Shown piece by piece: positions 1 through 9,391 of a stretch of 64,000 bases of DNA; positions within the stretch are counted from its first letter, which is position 1; every line of letters starts with the position of its first letter. Below the pieces are notes generated by a model. That model saw only the letters and a list, made by a program, of their open reading frames with translations. It ran no database searches and was not told the origin of the DNA. The DNA is from Bradyrhizobium quebecense (GTDB lineage: Bacteria > Pseudomonadota > Alphaproteobacteria > Rhizobiales > Xanthobacteraceae), in the NCBI RefSeq assembly GCF_013373795.3, contig NZ_CP088022.1:124001-188000 (forward strand), read 5' to 3'. Both the position numbers and the translations under genes were made by a program.

Positions 1-548
1 AGGTCGCCGAGAAGATCGCGAGGGTGAAAGCCGTCGCCGTGCAGCGCGGCCGCAAGCTCTCTTTCGGCATCCGCCTGCACGTGATCGTGCGCGAGACCAA
101 CGCCGAGGCGTGGAGGGCGGCCGACGAGCTGATCCAGTACGTCACCGACGACACCATCGCGGCCGCACAGAAGATCTTTTCGCGGATGGATTCGGTCGGC
201 CAGCAGCGCATGGCGCAGCTGCACGGCGGCCGTCGCGACAAGCTCGAGATCAGCCCGAATCTGTGGGCCGGCGTCGGCCTGGTGCGCGGCGGGGCCGGCA
301 CCGCGCTGGTCGGCGATCCCGAGACCGTCGCCGCGCGGATCAAGGAGTATCAGGACGTCGGCGTCGATACCTTCATCATGTCGGGTTACCCGCATCTCGA
401 GGAAGCCTATCGGTTCGCCGAGCTGGTGTTCCCGCTGCTGTCGTTGGCGCAACCCGGCAACGTGACGCCGATCCGCGTCAACACCGGGCCGTTCGGCGAG
501 ACCATCGGCAACGACTACCGTCCGCAAAAGCAGGCATCGCAATCATGA
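1..548 (+). CDS. ssuD: FMNH2-dependent alkanesulfonate monooxygenase, C-terminal part (5' end outside window)
   Basis: Reading frame is open from base 3 and enters the window already coding. The visible ~181 residues match the C-terminal third of SsuD: a [12 protein letters not shown] helix, the [12 protein letters not shown] strand, a [18 protein letters not shown] segment and the [19 protein letters not shown] ending. SsuD is a flavin-dependent TIM-barrel enzyme that releases sulfite from alkanesulfonates with reduced FMN and O2 during sulfur starvation. Its TGA overlaps the ATG of ssuC (ATGA), so the genes are translationally coupled. An apparent GTG start at 24 is internal. The remainder of the gene lies left of the window. 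Confidence 0.9.
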   Translation, partial: VAEKIARVKAVAVQRGRKLSFGIRLHVIVRETNAEAWRAADELIQYVTDDTIAAAQKIFSRMDSVGQQRMAQLHGGRRDKLEISPNLWAGVGLVRGGAGTALVGDPETVAARIKEYQDVGVDTFIMSGYPHLEEAYRFAELVFPLLSLAQPGNVTPIRVNTGPFGETIGNDYRPQKQASQS

Positions 549-1351
549 GCTTGATCGATTCGCTACCGCGCGTCGGCGCCCCCAAACTCCCCAAAATCGA
601 CGGGCTGATCCCCTGGATCGTTCCACTGGTCATTGTCCTGGTCTGGCAGCTTGCCTGCGTCACCGGCTACGTGCCGTCGCGGGTGTTGCCGGCGCCGACC
701 GACGTGGCGCTCGCTGGCTGGAAGTTGCTGCTATCAGGCGAACTGATCCGCAACATCTGGGTCAGCTTCTGGCGCGCCTCGATCGGGTTTGTGATCGGCG
801 GCGGAATCGGCTTTGCGTTCGGGCTCGCCAACGGCCTGTCGCAGCTGTCGGCGAAACTCACCGACACCACGCTGCAGATGGTGCGCAACATCCCGCATCT
901 GGCGCTGATCCCGCTGGTCATCCTGTGGTTCGGCATCGACGAATCGGCAAAGCTCTTTCTCGTGGCGCTCGGCGTGTTCTTCCCGATCTATCTCAACACG
1001 CTGCACGGTATCCGTACCGTCGATCCGCAGCTGATCGAGATGGGCCGGATCTACGGCATGACCGACGGCGAGCTGTTCCGGCGGGTGATCTTCCCCGGCG
1101 CACTGCCCTCGATCTTCGTCGGCCTGCGCTTTGCGCTCGGCATCATGTGGCTGACCTTGATCGTCGCGGAGACCATCGCGGCGTCGTCGGGCCTCGGCTA
1201 CATGGCGATGCAGGCGCGCGAGTTCATGCTGATCGACGTCGTCGTGCTCTCGATCCTGATCTACGCCTTGCTCGGCAAACTCGCCGACAGCGCCTCGCGG
1301 GCGCTGGAGCGCCTGACCTTGTCGTGGCACCCCGCGTTCCAGAAGAAGTGA
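545..1351 (+). CDS. ssuC: Alkanesulfonate ABC transporter permease SsuC
   Basis: 268-residue integral membrane protein of the BPD_transp_1 family. After a short N-terminus come about six hydrophobic segments, including [18 protein letters not shown], the [16 protein letters not shown] region and the C-terminal [16 protein letters not shown]. The cytoplasmic coupling loop has the EAA-like pattern ([21 protein letters not shown]) that docks on the ATPase. The ATG at 545 overlaps the ssuD stop, and ssuB follows after 2 bp. It would import aliphatic sulfonates with SsuB and an SsuA binding protein that is not in the window. A longer open frame upstream of 545 runs through ssuD and is not used. 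Confidence 0.92.
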   Translation: MSLIDSLPRVGAPKLPKIDGLIPWIVPLVIVLVWQLACVTGYVPSRVLPAPTDVALAGWKLLLSGELIRNIWVSFWRASIGFVIGGGIGFAFGLANGLSQLSAKLTDTTLQMVRNIPHLALIPLVILWFGIDESAKLFLVALGVFFPIYLNTLHGIRTVDPQLIEMGRIYGMTDGELFRRVIFPGALPSIFVGLRFALGIMWLTLIVAETIAASSGLGYMAMQAREFMLIDVVVLSILIYALLGKLADSASRALERLTLSWHPAFQKK

Positions 1352-1353
1352 GA

Positions 1354-2205
1354 ATGAGAATGCAAGAAGCGCTTCGTTTCCAGCCGGTTGACGCCGAGCC
1401 GGTCGACCATGCCGACATCGTCGTGAAGCCGCGGCATCTGCGGCGAGTGACGGAAAGTGCGGCCCGCGGCCTGGCGCTGACCATCCGCGGCCTTCGCAAG
1501 GCGTTCGGCGACAATGAGGTGTTGCGCGGCATCGACCTGCACATTCCCGCGGGCCAGTTCGTCGCGATCGTCGGCCGCAGCGGCTGTGGCAAGAGCACAT
1601 TGCTGCGCCTGATCGCCGGCCTCGACGCGCCGACGGCAGGCAGCATCGCCTTCGGTGAAGAACCCCGGGCGCAAGACGTCCGCGTCATGTTCCAGGAGCC
1701 GCGCCTGCTGCCCTGGGCGCGGGTGCTGTCCAATGTCGAGGTGGGGCTTGGGCGCGAGCGCTCATCTGCCGACGCGCAGGCCCGTGCCGAGCGGGCGCTG
1801 GTCGAGGTCGGCCTCGGCGAAAAGCGCGGGCAGTGGCCCTCGGTGCTGTCAGGCGGTCAGAAGCAGCGTGTGGCCCTGGCGCGGGCGCTGGTCAGCCAGC
1901 CGCGCGTGCTGGCGTTCGACGAGCCGCTCGGCGCGCTCGATGCGCTGACCCGGATCTCGATGCAGCAATTGCTGGAGCGGGTCTGGCGTGACCAGGGCTT
2001 TACCGCGATCCTGGTGACGCACGATGTCGCCGAGGCGGTCGCGCTCGCCGACCGCGTGCTGGTCATCGAGGACGGCCGGATCGCCGAGGATGTCACGATC
2101 GACCTGCCGCGGCCGCGCCGGCGCGGTTCGGCCGAGCTCGCCGCGCTCGAAGGCGAGATCCTGAAGCACCTGCTCGAGGGCAGCGAAGACACATCCGATC
2201 TGTGA
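1354..2205 (+). CDS. ssuB: Alkanesulfonate ABC transporter ATP-binding protein SsuB
   Basis: 283-residue ABC ATPase. In order: Walker [11 protein letters not shown]-loop FQEPRLLPW (typical of the sulfonate/nitrate/taurine subfamily), signature [15 protein letters not shown], Walker [13 protein letters not shown], and H-loop [17 protein letters not shown] ~45-residue N-terminal extension precedes the ABC domain. Start taken as ATG 1354, 2 bp after ssuC; ATG 1360 is also possible. It energises SsuC for sulfonate uptake. Confidence 0.92.
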   Translation: MRMQEALRFQPVDAEPVDHADIVVKPRHLRRVTESAARGLALTIRGLRKAFGDNEVLRGIDLHIPAGQFVAIVGRSGCGKSTLLRLIAGLDAPTAGSIAFGEEPRAQDVRVMFQEPRLLPWARVLSNVEVGLGRERSSADAQARAERALVEVGLGEKRGQWPSVLSGGQKQRVALARALVSQPRVLAFDEPLGALDALTRISMQQLLERVWRDQGFTAILVTHDVAEAVALADRVLVIEDGRIAEDVTIDLPRPRRRGSAELAALEGEILKHLLEGSEDTSDL

Positions 2206-2212
2206 GGTCGCC

Positions 2213-2803
2213 ATGAATTCCGTCGTCCGCAATGTTTCGATCGAGCCCGCGGTGGCGGCCGATGAATTCCGTGGCGCGATGCGCCATCTCACCGGCGGCG
2301 TCAGCGTCATCACCGCCGGCCGGGGTAAGGAAATTTCGGGAATGACGGTGACGTCGGTGTCGTCGCTGTCGGTCGAGCCGCCGTCGCTGATCGTCAGCAT
2401 CAACCGCGCCGCCTCGTCATGGCCGCTGATCGCGCGCCATGGCGTGTTCGGCGTCAACATCCTGACCGCGGATCAGCTCGACATCGCCGAGCGCTTTACC
2501 GGCAAGGGTGGCTTGAAGGGCGCCGACCGGTTCACTGGAGCCGAATGGACGACGCGCGCCACGGGCGCGCCGTTGCTGGTCGGGGCACTGGCTGCGATCG
2601 ACTGTGAGGTCGAGGAGGTCATCGAGCGGCATTCGCACGCGATCGTCATCGGTCGCGTGCTCGACGTGATCGCATCGGAACGCACTGCCGCGCTGGCGTA
2701 TTGGCACGGCGAATATGTCGCGATCGACCGCGACGAAGACGCCGCCAGACTGGCCGAGGTCAGCCTGCCGTCACGTCACGTTCATCCCCGGGGCGTGCGC
2801 TAG
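2213..2803 (+). CDS. Flavin reductase (NADH:FMN oxidoreductase, DIM6/NTAB family)
   Basis: 196 residues of the flavin-reductase-like split-barrel fold: FRGAMRHLTGGVSVITA, the SGMTVTSVSSLSVEPPSLIVSIN flavin-binding segment, HGVFGVNILTADQLDIAERF, and HAIVIGRVLDV near the end. It starts 7 bp after ssuB, closing the ssu operon, and would supply FMNH2 to SsuD. It is not related to E. coli SsuE, which is flavodoxin-like; rhizobial ssu operons commonly use this family instead. The family fit is clear; the assignment to SsuD is inferred from position. Confidence 0.85.
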   Translation: MNSVVRNVSIEPAVAADEFRGAMRHLTGGVSVITAGRGKEISGMTVTSVSSLSVEPPSLIVSINRAASSWPLIARHGVFGVNILTADQLDIAERFTGKGGLKGADRFTGAEWTTRATGAPLLVGALAAIDCEVEEVIERHSHAIVIGRVLDVIASERTAALAYWHGEYVAIDRDEDAARLAEVSLPSRHVHPRGVR

Positions 2804-2830
2804 CGCGCAATTGCTGGTCCGAAGCAGCCC

Positions 2831-3208
2831 TTAGAAGACTGCGCTCAGCGACGCCGGGCTGTCGACGATCACGGTGCTGCCGCGGACGCCAGCCCATACG
2901 GCCTGGATGGTCTGAGCCGCATTGCCCAGCGGAATGCCCACAACGAGCGTGGTCGGGATACGGCCAAAGCTCGACGGGGTCTCGTTATAGGTGAAGCTCG
3001 CGACGACCGGCGAGACCTTGCCATTGACGGTGACGCCGAACATGCCGCCCGGGATATCGTTGCCGGTGGCGTAGGGATTCGGAACGTTGAGGGTGATGAT
3101 CGCGGTGGTGCCGACGCCCTCCGGGATCGTCAGGCTGAGGCCTTGCATCGCCGTGAAAGTCCCGGAGTTGGTGGACAACGTGCCGCTGGTCTGCGCGTAA
3201 AGGGCCAT
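2831..3208 (-). CDS. Small beta-rich hypothetical protein
   Basis: 125 residues starting MALYAQTSGT, with GGAG-type ribosome site (GGAGAG) about 5 bp before ATG 3208. No transmembrane helix or clear signal peptide. The chain alternates short hydrophobic strands with Gly/Thr/Asn/Pro turns (GVGTTAIITLNVPNP, FGVTVNGKVSPVVASFTYNE, IPTTLVVGIPLG, TIQAVWAGVRGSTVIV), so an all-beta sandwich is likely. I do not recognise a named family. It lies alone, converging on the ssu operon. Longer forms starting farther upstream have no ribosome site. Confidence 0.7.
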   Translation of the reverse strand: MALYAQTSGTLSTNSGTFTAMQGLSLTIPEGVGTTAIITLNVPNPYATGNDIPGGMFGVTVNGKVSPVVASFTYNETPSSFGRIPTTLVVGIPLGNAAQTIQAVWAGVRGSTVIVDSPASLSAVF

Positions 3209-3364
3209 ATCACTCTCCAGTTGTCTAAATATAAAAGTGCAATAGGAGATTGAATACGGCAACTGCCCGCAAGACTCGAGGGATGAATGGCGAGGGAACG
3301 GCAAAGGGGCCGGCGCGGCAGGTTAGCCGTGGCGCTTTGCCCGCAAGCGCACTAAAAGCCGCGG

Positions 3365-3544
3365 ATGTTTCGCAGACGTGACGGTTCGATGAAGCGCGTG
3401 GGAGCTTGGCTGTTCTATCTCGTCGGCGCAATCGCCGTCGCTTATCTTGCGCTCTATGCGTATGTGACCTTCACCGGCCGTGACATCACACCCGGCGATC
3501 CGATCCGGATCTTTCGCAAGCCCGATGCGCCCAACTATTCGTGA
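3365..3544 (+). CDS. Small single-span membrane protein
   Basis: 59 residues (51 if the second ATG at 3389 is used). A basic N-terminus (RRRDGSMKR) precedes one hydrophobic helix (AWLFYLVGAIAVAYLALYAYV), then a short polar tail TFTGRDITPGDPIRIF ending in ..APNYS. This predicts an inner-membrane protein with the N-terminus in the cytoplasm. It is convergent with flbD. Function unknown; the composition and clean helix argue it is real. Confidence 0.55.
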   Translation: MFRRRDGSMKRVGAWLFYLVGAIAVAYLALYAYVTFTGRDITPGDPIRIFRKPDAPNYS

Positions 3545-3587
3545 GGCATGGCAGTCGCGGCGGGTTTAGGCCGCCGCTTTCCTTTTC

Positions 3588-4973
3588 TCAGCCGGCGCTC
3601 GCCATGCGCTGATAATCGGGCGCGCCATTGCCGGCGGGGGTGATGGGGATGCCGCCGTCGGCATATTCGTTCAGCTTGTTGCGCAGCGTGCGGATCGAGA
3701 TGCCGAGGATGTTGGCGGCATGGGTGCGGTTGCCGAGGCAGTGCTTCAGCGTTTCCAGGATCAGGTCGCGTTCGACGTCGGCAACCGTGCGGCCGACCAG
3801 CGCGCGGGTGACCTGCTCGGCGGCCAGCGTGGCGTGCGCGACCGCGGGCGCGGTCTTGGCGAGGTCGAGACGGTCGCCGTCGGGGGTCAGGATCGCGTCC
3901 GCGCCGATCTCGTCGCCCTGCGCCATCAGGACCGAGCGATGGATGGTGTTCTCGAGCTCGCGGACGTTGCCCTGCCAGCGGTTCGCGGTCAGGACGTGGC
4001 GGGCCTCAGTCGAGATCGGGCGGACCGCCACGCCGTTGGCCTCGGCATATTTCTTGGCGAAATGCTGCGCCAATTCGAGGATGTCGGCCGGACGATCGCG
4101 CAGCGGCGGGATCTTCAGGTTGACGACGTTGAGGCGGAACAGCAGGTCCTCGCGGAAAGAGCCCTCGCGCACCGCCTCCGACAGATTGCGGTTCGAGGTC
4201 GCGATGATGCGGATGTCGACCGGAACCGGCTTGGTGCCGCCGACGCGGTCGATTACGCGCTCCTGGATCGCGCGCAGCAGCTTGGACTGCAGGCGGACAT
4301 CCATCTCGGAGATTTCGTCGAGCAGCAGCGTGCCGCCGGTCGCTTCCTCGAACTTGCCGATGCGGCGCGCCACCGCGCCGGTGAAAGCGCCCTTCTCATG
4401 GCCGAACAGCTCGGATTCCAGCAGGTGTTCCGGGATCGCCGCGCAGTTGATCGAGATGAACGGCCGCTTGGCGCGGGCCGAGCGGGAATGGACGTAGCGC
4501 GCCAGCACTTCCTTGCCGGTGCCGGATTCACCGGTGATCATCACGGAGGCGTCGGAGCCCGCGATCTGCTGTGCGAGCTTGATCACCCGGCCCATCGCCT
4601 CGTCGCGATAGATGAGATCGCGCGCGTCGTTGGCGACCGCGGCGAGCACCGCTGCGATCAGCTCGGGGTCGGGCGGCAGCGGGATGTATTCCTTGGCGCC
4701 GGCGTGGATCGCGGCGACCGCGGCGCGGGCATCGTTGGAGATGCCGCAGGCGACGATCGGCACGTGGATATGTTCGGCCTCGAGCCGCATCACGAGGTCG
4801 CGGATGTCGAGGCCGACATCGACCAGCAGGAGGTCGGCGCCCTTGCCGCTGCGCAGCACGTTCATCGCCTGCTCGGCGGCCTCGGCGTGGGTCACCGAGG
4901 CGCCGTTGTCCATTGCGATCTTGGTCGCGGTCGTGAGCTGGCCCTTCAGGGTGCCAACGATGAGAAGCCGCAT
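3588..4973 (-). CDS. flbD: Sigma-54-dependent flagellar regulator FlbD
   Basis: 461 residues: receiver-like domain (1-115), AAA+ sigma-54 interaction domain (about 125-360; Walker A GESGTGKE at 148-155, GAFTGA loop at 194-199), and a Fis-type HTH near the C-terminus (AANILGISIRTLRNKL). The receiver domain is atypical: the acidic pair after strand 1 is missing (LLIVGTLKG), although an Asp is present at 52. Caulobacter FlbD is likewise unconventional and depends on flagellar assembly rather than a kinase. Last gene of the fliF operon; ribosome site AGGAG before ATG 4973. It activates late flagellar genes and represses early ones. Confidence 0.93.
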   Translation of the reverse strand: MRLLIVGTLKGQLTTATKIAMDNGASVTHAEAAEQAMNVLRSGKGADLLLVDVGLDIRDLVMRLEAEHIHVPIVACGISNDARAAVAAIHAGAKEYIPLPPDPELIAAVLAAVANDARDLIYRDEAMGRVIKLAQQIAGSDASVMITGESGTGKEVLARYVHSRSARAKRPFISINCAAIPEHLLESELFGHEKGAFTGAVARRIGKFEEATGGTLLLDEISEMDVRLQSKLLRAIQERVIDRVGGTKPVPVDIRIIATSNRNLSEAVREGSFREDLLFRLNVVNLKIPPLRDRPADILELAQHFAKKYAEANGVAVRPISTEARHVLTANRWQGNVRELENTIHRSVLMAQGDEIGADAILTPDGDRLDLAKTAPAVAHATLAAEQVTRALVGRTVADVERDLILETLKHCLGNRTHAANILGISIRTLRNKLNEYADGGIPITPAGNGAPDYQRMASAG

Positions 4974-5026
4974 GATGATCTCCTGTTCGTCTGGTCGCGC
5001 AGGTTCCGCGCGCTACCGTGAAGTTG

Positions 5027-5377
5027 TTACGAGCGTTCTGCCTTGATGATTTCGGTCATGGTCACGCCGAGCTTGTCTTCCACCAGCACCACTTCACCAC
5101 GCGCCACCAGGCGGTTGTTGACGTAGATGTCGATCGCCTCGCCGACGCGGCGGTCGAGTTCGAGCACGGTGCCCGGCCCGAGCTTCAGCAGGTCGCCGAC
5201 ATCCATCTTGGAGCGGCCGAGCACCGCCGAGACCTGCACCGGCACGTCGAACACGGCCTCGAGGTCGGCGGCGATGCGCGCGGCATTTTCGTCCTCGTTG
5301 TAGCCGATGTCGTCGATCCCGGGCGCGTCGGAGGCGTTGAGATCGGGAAGCGGGACTTGGGTGTCGGTGTCGCTCAT
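5027..5377 (-). CDS. fliN: Flagellar motor switch protein FliN
   Basis: 116 residues. An acidic N-terminal tail (about 40 residues) is followed by a SpoA/FliN domain: VFDVPVQVSAVLGRSKMDVGDLLKLGPGTVLELDR, VGEAIDIYVNNRLVARGEVV and VTMTEIIKAER. FliN forms the lower C-ring with FliM and FliG and receives the export ATPase complex through FliH. It lies 18 bp after fliH and 53 bp before flbD, with a GAGGG ribosome site. Confidence 0.93.
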   Translation of the reverse strand: MSDTDTQVPLPDLNASDAPGIDDIGYNEDENAARIAADLEAVFDVPVQVSAVLGRSKMDVGDLLKLGPGTVLELDRRVGEAIDIYVNNRLVARGEVVLVEDKLGVTMTEIIKAERS

Positions 5378-5395
5378 GGTTCAGCCCTCAATCCT

Positions 5396-6019
5396 TCAGC
5401 CGGCCTGGCTGCGGGACGCCAGATAGCGCCCGACGAGTTCGTTGATCTTGCCTTCGATCGCGGCGCGCTCCAGCACCACGCCGCCGTCGGCCCATTCGAT
5501 CCGGCAGTCGCCGGTCGCAATCGTGGGCTCAGCGAGGATGACCAGCCGGCCTTGGAAGCCGGAATGCGCCGCCACTCGCTCGATATTGTCATGCGCCGCC
5601 TCGTAGAGCGCGTCATTGATGCGGACCACGAGATGCGGCGTCGCCACCAGATGCGAGAAGCAGTCGGAGACCAGCGCCGTGATCTCGCCGAGCGGCTCGC
5701 GTGCGACCAGTTCGGAGCAGAGCTTGCGGGCGACCGCGACCGCGACATCGACGGCCTCGGTCTCCATCCGCGTTTCGATGCCGGCAAAGCGCGCGGCGAT
5801 GCCCTTGATCGCGGTGCCGATCTCTTCCAGCGCCTGCGCCGCGCGGCGGTCGCTCTCGACCTTGGCCTCGCGCAGCGCGGCCTCATAGCCGGCGCGATAG
5901 GCCCGCGCCTCGGCGTCGGCGACCTTCTGCGCGACCTCCGCCGGGGTCGGGGCGCGCTCGCGCGAACGGTCCGGCGCCGAAAAGTCCGTGTCGAACAGGA
6001 ATTTTGCGGGTGCGGCCAT
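5396..6019 (-). CDS. fliH: Flagellar export ATPase regulator FliH (FlbE type)
   Basis: 207 residues: a charged, Ala-rich helical N-terminal half (AEVAQKVADAEARAYRAGYEAALREAKVESDRRAAQALEEI, likely coiled coil) and a C-terminal half like FliH/YscL (VARKLCSELVAREPLGEITALVSDCFSHL, VVRINDALYE, DCRIEWADGGVVLE). FliH holds FliI inactive and docks it to FliN. The position between fliG and fliN matches Caulobacter flbE. Its ATG shares one base with the fliG stop (TGATG), giving coupled translation. Confidence 0.85.
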   Translation of the reverse strand: MAAPAKFLFDTDFSAPDRSRERAPTPAEVAQKVADAEARAYRAGYEAALREAKVESDRRAAQALEEIGTAIKGIAARFAGIETRMETEAVDVAVAVARKLCSELVAREPLGEITALVSDCFSHLVATPHLVVRINDALYEAAHDNIERVAAHSGFQGRLVILAEPTIATGDCRIEWADGGVVLERAAIEGKINELVGRYLASRSQAG

Positions 6020-7104
6020 CAGTACACCAGCTCGTCGTCGGCGCGGTTCTTGGTCAGGGTGATCTCGCCGCGGGCGGCGAGGTCCTTGGCGAGGTTGACC
6101 AGCAGCGCCTGCGCCTCGTCGACGTCGCGCAGGCGCACCGGGCCCATCGCGGCCATGTCGTCCATCAGCATCTTGCCGGCGCGCGAGGACATATTGCCGA
6201 GGAAGAAGCTGCGCACCTCCTCGTTGGCGCTCTTCAGCGCGACGCCGAGCTTGTCCTTGTCGATGTTGCGCATCAGCGTCTGGGCCGAGGCGGAGTCGAG
6301 CTTGATCAGGTCGTCGAAGGTGAACATCAGCGCCTTGATGCGTTCGGCGGATTCGCGGTTTTCCTCTTCCAGCGAGGTGATGAAGCGGGTCTCGGTCTGG
6401 CGGTCGAAGTTGTTGAAGATCTCGGCCATCACCTCATGGGCGTCGCGGCGGCGGGTCTGCGACAGGTTCGACATGAACTCGGTGCGCAGCGTCTGCTCGA
6501 CGCGCTCGATGACTTCCTTCTGCACCGCCTCCATCCGCAGCATGCGGCCGACCACGTCGAGCGCGATGTCCTCGGGCAGGATCGCCAGCACGCGCGCGGC
6601 GTGCTCCGGCTTCAGTTTCGACAGCACCACGGCGATGGTCTGCGGGTATTCGTTCTTGAGGTAGTTGGCGAGCACCTCTTCCTGCACGTTGGAGAGCTTC
6701 TCCCACATGTTGCGGCCGGCGGGGCCGCGGATCTCGTCCATGATGCCGGTGACGCGCTCGGCCGGCAGATATTGCTGCAGCAGCCGTTCGGTGGCGTCGA
6801 AATTGCCCATCAGCGCGCCGGAGGCCGACATCCGCGAGACGAATTCCAGCATCAGGTCCTCGACCACGTCGGCCTCGACGGTGCCGAGCGTCGACATGTG
6901 GACCGACAGCTCGCGGACCTCCTCGTCGTCGAGCATCGACCAGATCTTGCCGCCATATTGCTCGCCGAGCGCGAGCATCAGGATCGCGGCGCGCTTCGGG
7001 CCGGGCAGCGGCTTGCCCTTGGGCCGGGCGCTCTGCCGGTTCGCCAGCGTCGAGAGGACGGTGGCGATGTCGTTGGCGTTGGTGGTCTGGGGTACGGCGG
7101 CCAT
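6019..7104 (-). CDS. fliG: Flagellar motor switch protein FliG
   Basis: 361 residues with the three FliG domains: N-terminal FliF-binding part ([30 protein letters not shown]), middle part with the EHPQ-like motif ([25 protein letters not shown]), and the torque-generating C-terminal part ([56 protein letters not shown]). The last segment carries the charged residues that meet the stator. It begins 1 bp after fliF ends. Confidence 0.95.
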   Translation of the reverse strand: MAAVPQTTNANDIATVLSTLANRQSARPKGKPLPGPKRAAILMLALGEQYGGKIWSMLDDEEVRELSVHMSTLGTVEADVVEDLMLEFVSRMSASGALMGNFDATERLLQQYLPAERVTGIMDEIRGPAGRNMWEKLSNVQEEVLANYLKNEYPQTIAVVLSKLKPEHAARVLAILPEDIALDVVGRMLRMEAVQKEVIERVEQTLRTEFMSNLSQTRRRDAHEVMAEIFNNFDRQTETRFITSLEEENRESAERIKALMFTFDDLIKLDSASAQTLMRNIDKDKLGVALKSANEEVRSFFLGNMSSRAGKMLMDDMAAMGPVRLRDVDEAQALLVNLAKDLAARGEITLTKNRADDELVY

Positions 7105-7105
7105 G

Positions 7106-8749
7106 TCAGTTCTCCACCGGCTCGCTCAGCCATTGACGAACGATGGAGACGGTTTCGTTCGGATTGCGTTCGGCGAGTTCGCCGACCCGGTGCACGGCCT
7201 GGGCGTGGACCTGACCCTGGATCTGGGCGACGTCGATCAATTGCGCCGCGCCGCTGCCGCTCGGGATCAGCGCCTGGCCCGGCGCACCGGCGCTCTCGGC
7301 ATGGGCTTCGGCCAGCGCGGGCACGCCGGCGCCGCCACCCAGCGCCGGAATGACGTCGGCCGCCACGATGCGCTTGACCAGCGGGCGGACCACCATGAAC
7401 AGCACGACCAGGCCGAGCATCATCATGACCCCGAGCTCGATGACGTACATCACGTCATCCTTGGTGAATTGCAGCATGCCGAGCAGGCCGGTCGGCTGCG
7501 CGATCGGCTGCGCGATCGGCTGCGCGGTCGGCGGCTCGGCGAAGCGCAGGTTGACGACCTCGACCTGGTCGCCGCGCTTCTGGTCGAAGCCGATCGCGGA
7601 GCGGACCAGGGCGGCGATGCGGTCGAGCTGCTCCTTGGTGCGGTCCTGGTAGACCATCTCGCCTTTTTCGTTCTTGGCGTAGGCGCCGTCGACCAGCACC
7701 GCGACCGAGATGCGGTTGACGCGGCCGGCCTCGGTCACCTCGGTCTTGGTGGTGCGGGAAATCTCGTAGTTGTTGGTTTCCTCGCTCTTCTTGCTCTGGT
7801 CGCGGGCGCGGGCAGCGTTGTCCTGGTTCTGGTTGCCCGGCAATTCGTTGTTGACGGTGACCTGGCCGGAATTGTCGGCGGTGAGGCTCGATTCCTCGCG
7901 GGTCTGGGTCGAGCGCAGCACGCGGCCTTCGGGGTCGAACTTGTCCGAGGTCTGGGTGATCTTGTTGTAGTCGAAGTCGGCAGAGAGCTGGACGCGGGCG
8001 CGCCCGGCGCCGACCACCGAGGAGACGATGTCCTCGACCTGCTTGCGCATCCGCTTCTCGAAGGCGGCGCGGCGCTCGTCGCCGACCGCGGCATCGGCAT
8101 CGGATTGGGCGCCATCGGCGAGCAACTGGCCGGCCTCGTCGACGATCGAGACCCGCTGCGGCTTCAACCCGTTGACGGCGGAGGCGACGACATGGCGGAT
8201 CGCGCGGATCTGCTGCGGCTCCAGCGCGCCGCGCACCCTGAGCACGATCGAGGCGGATGGTTCCGGCGTCTCGCGTGAGAACAGCGGCTTTTCCGGCAGC
8301 ACGAGGTGGACGCGCGCGGCCTGGACGCGGTCGATGGCGCGGATGGTGCGGGCGAGCTCGCCCTCTAGCGCCCTCAAATGATTGATGTTCTGGACGAAGC
8401 TCGTGGTGCCGAGCGCGTCCGACTTGTCAAAGATCTCGTAGCCTACGCCGCCGCCCTTGGGCATGCCGCCCTCGGCGAGCTTCATCCGGAGCCGCGTCAC
8501 CTTGTCTTTCGGCACCATGATCGCGGCGCCGTCACTGCGCAGCTCGAACGGGATCGCCTGGCGCTCCAGCTCCTTGATAATGGCCGAGGAATCCTCGGTC
8601 GACAGGTCGGTGAAGAGGGTGGTCATCTGGGGCGTGGTGACGCGCATGATGACGAACGCGAAGAAACCGATCAGGGCCGCGGTGACCGCAACCATGGCCG
8701 CGAGGCGGGCCGCACCTAGACCTCTGAAGAAAGCAACCAGACTTTGCAC
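7106..8749 (-). CDS. fliF: Flagellar MS-ring protein FliF
   Basis: About 547 residues. TM1 near residues 18-38 ([20 protein letters not shown]), then periplasmic ring-building domains (YscJ/FliF type, [21 protein letters not shown]), a second TM near 440-465 ([19 protein letters not shown]) and a cytoplasmic tail that binds FliG. First gene of the operon. No ATG fits: GTG 8749 or TTG 8752 is the start, behind a G-rich site. Just before TM2 the protein has a PIAQ repeat ([12 protein letters not shown]) encoded by three 12-bp tandem units at about 7493-7528. Confidence 0.93.
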   Translation of the reverse strand: MQSLVAFFRGLGAARLAAMVAVTAALIGFFAFVIMRVTTPQMTTLFTDLSTEDSSAIIKELERQAIPFELRSDGAAIMVPKDKVTRLRMKLAEGGMPKGGGVGYEIFDKSDALGTTSFVQNINHLRALEGELARTIRAIDRVQAARVHLVLPEKPLFSRETPEPSASIVLRVRGALEPQQIRAIRHVVASAVNGLKPQRVSIVDEAGQLLADGAQSDADAAVGDERRAAFEKRMRKQVEDIVSSVVGAGRARVQLSADFDYNKITQTSDKFDPEGRVLRSTQTREESSLTADNSGQVTVNNELPGNQNQDNAARARDQSKKSEETNNYEISRTTKTEVTEAGRVNRISVAVLVDGAYAKNEKGEMVYQDRTKEQLDRIAALVRSAIGFDQKRGDQVEVVNLRFAEPPTAQPIAQPIAQPTGLLGMLQFTKDDVMYVIELGVMMMLGLVVLFMVVRPLVKRIVAADVIPALGGGAGVPALAEAHAESAGAPGQALIPSGSGAAQLIDVAQIQGQVHAQAVHRVGELAERNPNETVSIVRQWLSEPVEN

Positions 8750-8818
8750 CAACGGCCCCCAGGGATTCGGCCCACGCGGGTCCGACTGGGCAAATATTGC
8801 CTAGGGTATGGTTTCCAT

Positions 8819-8836
8819 ATGGTTAACGAAGGTTAA
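8819..8836 (-). promoter_or_regulatory. Candidate CtrA binding site for the fliF operon
   Basis: Read towards fliF the site is TTAACCTTCGTTAACCAT: two TTAA halves six bases apart, overlapping a full TTAACCAT half-site motif. The CtrA consensus is TTAA-N7-TTAA or TTAACCAT. The site ends about 70 bp before the fliF start. The N6 spacing is one short, so binding is inferred, but control of the fliF operon by CtrA is established in Caulobacter. Confidence 0.5.
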
Positions 8837-8861
8837 GAACCGCGGCAAAAACGCGGACATG

Positions 8862-8895
8862 AAAAAAACCGGCTTCGCAATGCGAGGCCGGTTTT
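8862..8895 (-). terminator. Rho-independent terminator of sciP
   Basis: Inverted repeat AAAACCGGC..GCCGGTTTT with inner TCGCA/TGCGA pairing; on the minus strand it is followed by a run of seven T. It sits 28 bp after the sciP stop and upstream of the fliF regulatory site, separating the two units. Confidence 0.8.
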
Positions 8896-8922
8896 CGTCA
8901 AATACCACTGTTTGGGCGAAAC

Positions 8923-9198
8923 TTACTGCCGGTACTGCTGGATGCGTGTCGTGCGCAGTCCGGCCAGACCATGCTGGTCGATCGAGAACTGCCAGGAAAG
9001 GAACTCATCGACGGTCAACGTGTAGCGGCTGCAAGCCTCCTCAAGGGAGAGCAGGCCGCCGCGGACCGCAGCGACGACTTCGGCCTTGCGGCGGATGACC
9101 CACCGCTTGGTACCGGGGGCCGGCAGGTCCGCAATCGTTAACGGGCTGCCGTCAGGCCCGATGACGTATTTCACCCTCGGGCGATGGGGTTCTGTCAT
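8923..9198 (-). CDS. sciP: CtrA inhibitor SciP (DUF1153 family)
   Basis: 91 residues starting MTEPHRPRVKYVIG. It contains the family hallmark GPDGSPLTIADLPAPGTKRWVIRRKAEVV followed by a helix-turn-helix (GGLLSLEEACSRYTLTVDEFLSWQFSIDQHG). In Caulobacter SciP binds CtrA and blocks its transcription activation in the swarmer cell. Start ATG 9198 is chosen because the conserved region begins there; the longer upstream extension has no family likeness. It lies directly upstream of the CtrA-type fliF operon with its own terminator. Confidence 0.9.
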   Translation of the reverse strand: MTEPHRPRVKYVIGPDGSPLTIADLPAPGTKRWVIRRKAEVVAAVRGGLLSLEEACSRYTLTVDEFLSWQFSIDQHGLAGLRTTRIQQYRQ

Positions 9199-9256
9199 GG
9201 CGTACTCACAAACTCTCAACCACTGAACTCGCAGGAGGTAACCTACGCCCACCGGT

Positions 9257-9293
9257 TTAAAATTTGCCTAAGCCCAAGCGTTCAATACGAATC
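9257..9293 (-). promoter_or_regulatory. sciP upstream region: CtrA-like box and GANTC methylation site
   Basis: On the minus strand TTAG-GCAAATT-TTAA (9257-9271) is one base from the CtrA consensus with the exact 7-bp spacer. A GAATC CcrM methylation site lies at 9289-9293. Both are placed 60-95 bp before sciP. In Caulobacter sciP is a CtrA target, which fits; binding is not shown. Confidence 0.4.
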
Positions 9294-9391
9294 TCGTTGG
9301 AACGGCCGGGAACAGGGCGGCGGATCGGGGGCTTGGGAGCCGTGCGCTGCCGGTTGCTCGCCCGTTTCGTCAGGCAGCGGAGCAAGCTGCA

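Noticed and set aside
5018..8278. Several long plus-strand frames opposite the fliF operon
   Set aside because: Shadows of fliN, fliH, fliG and fliF.
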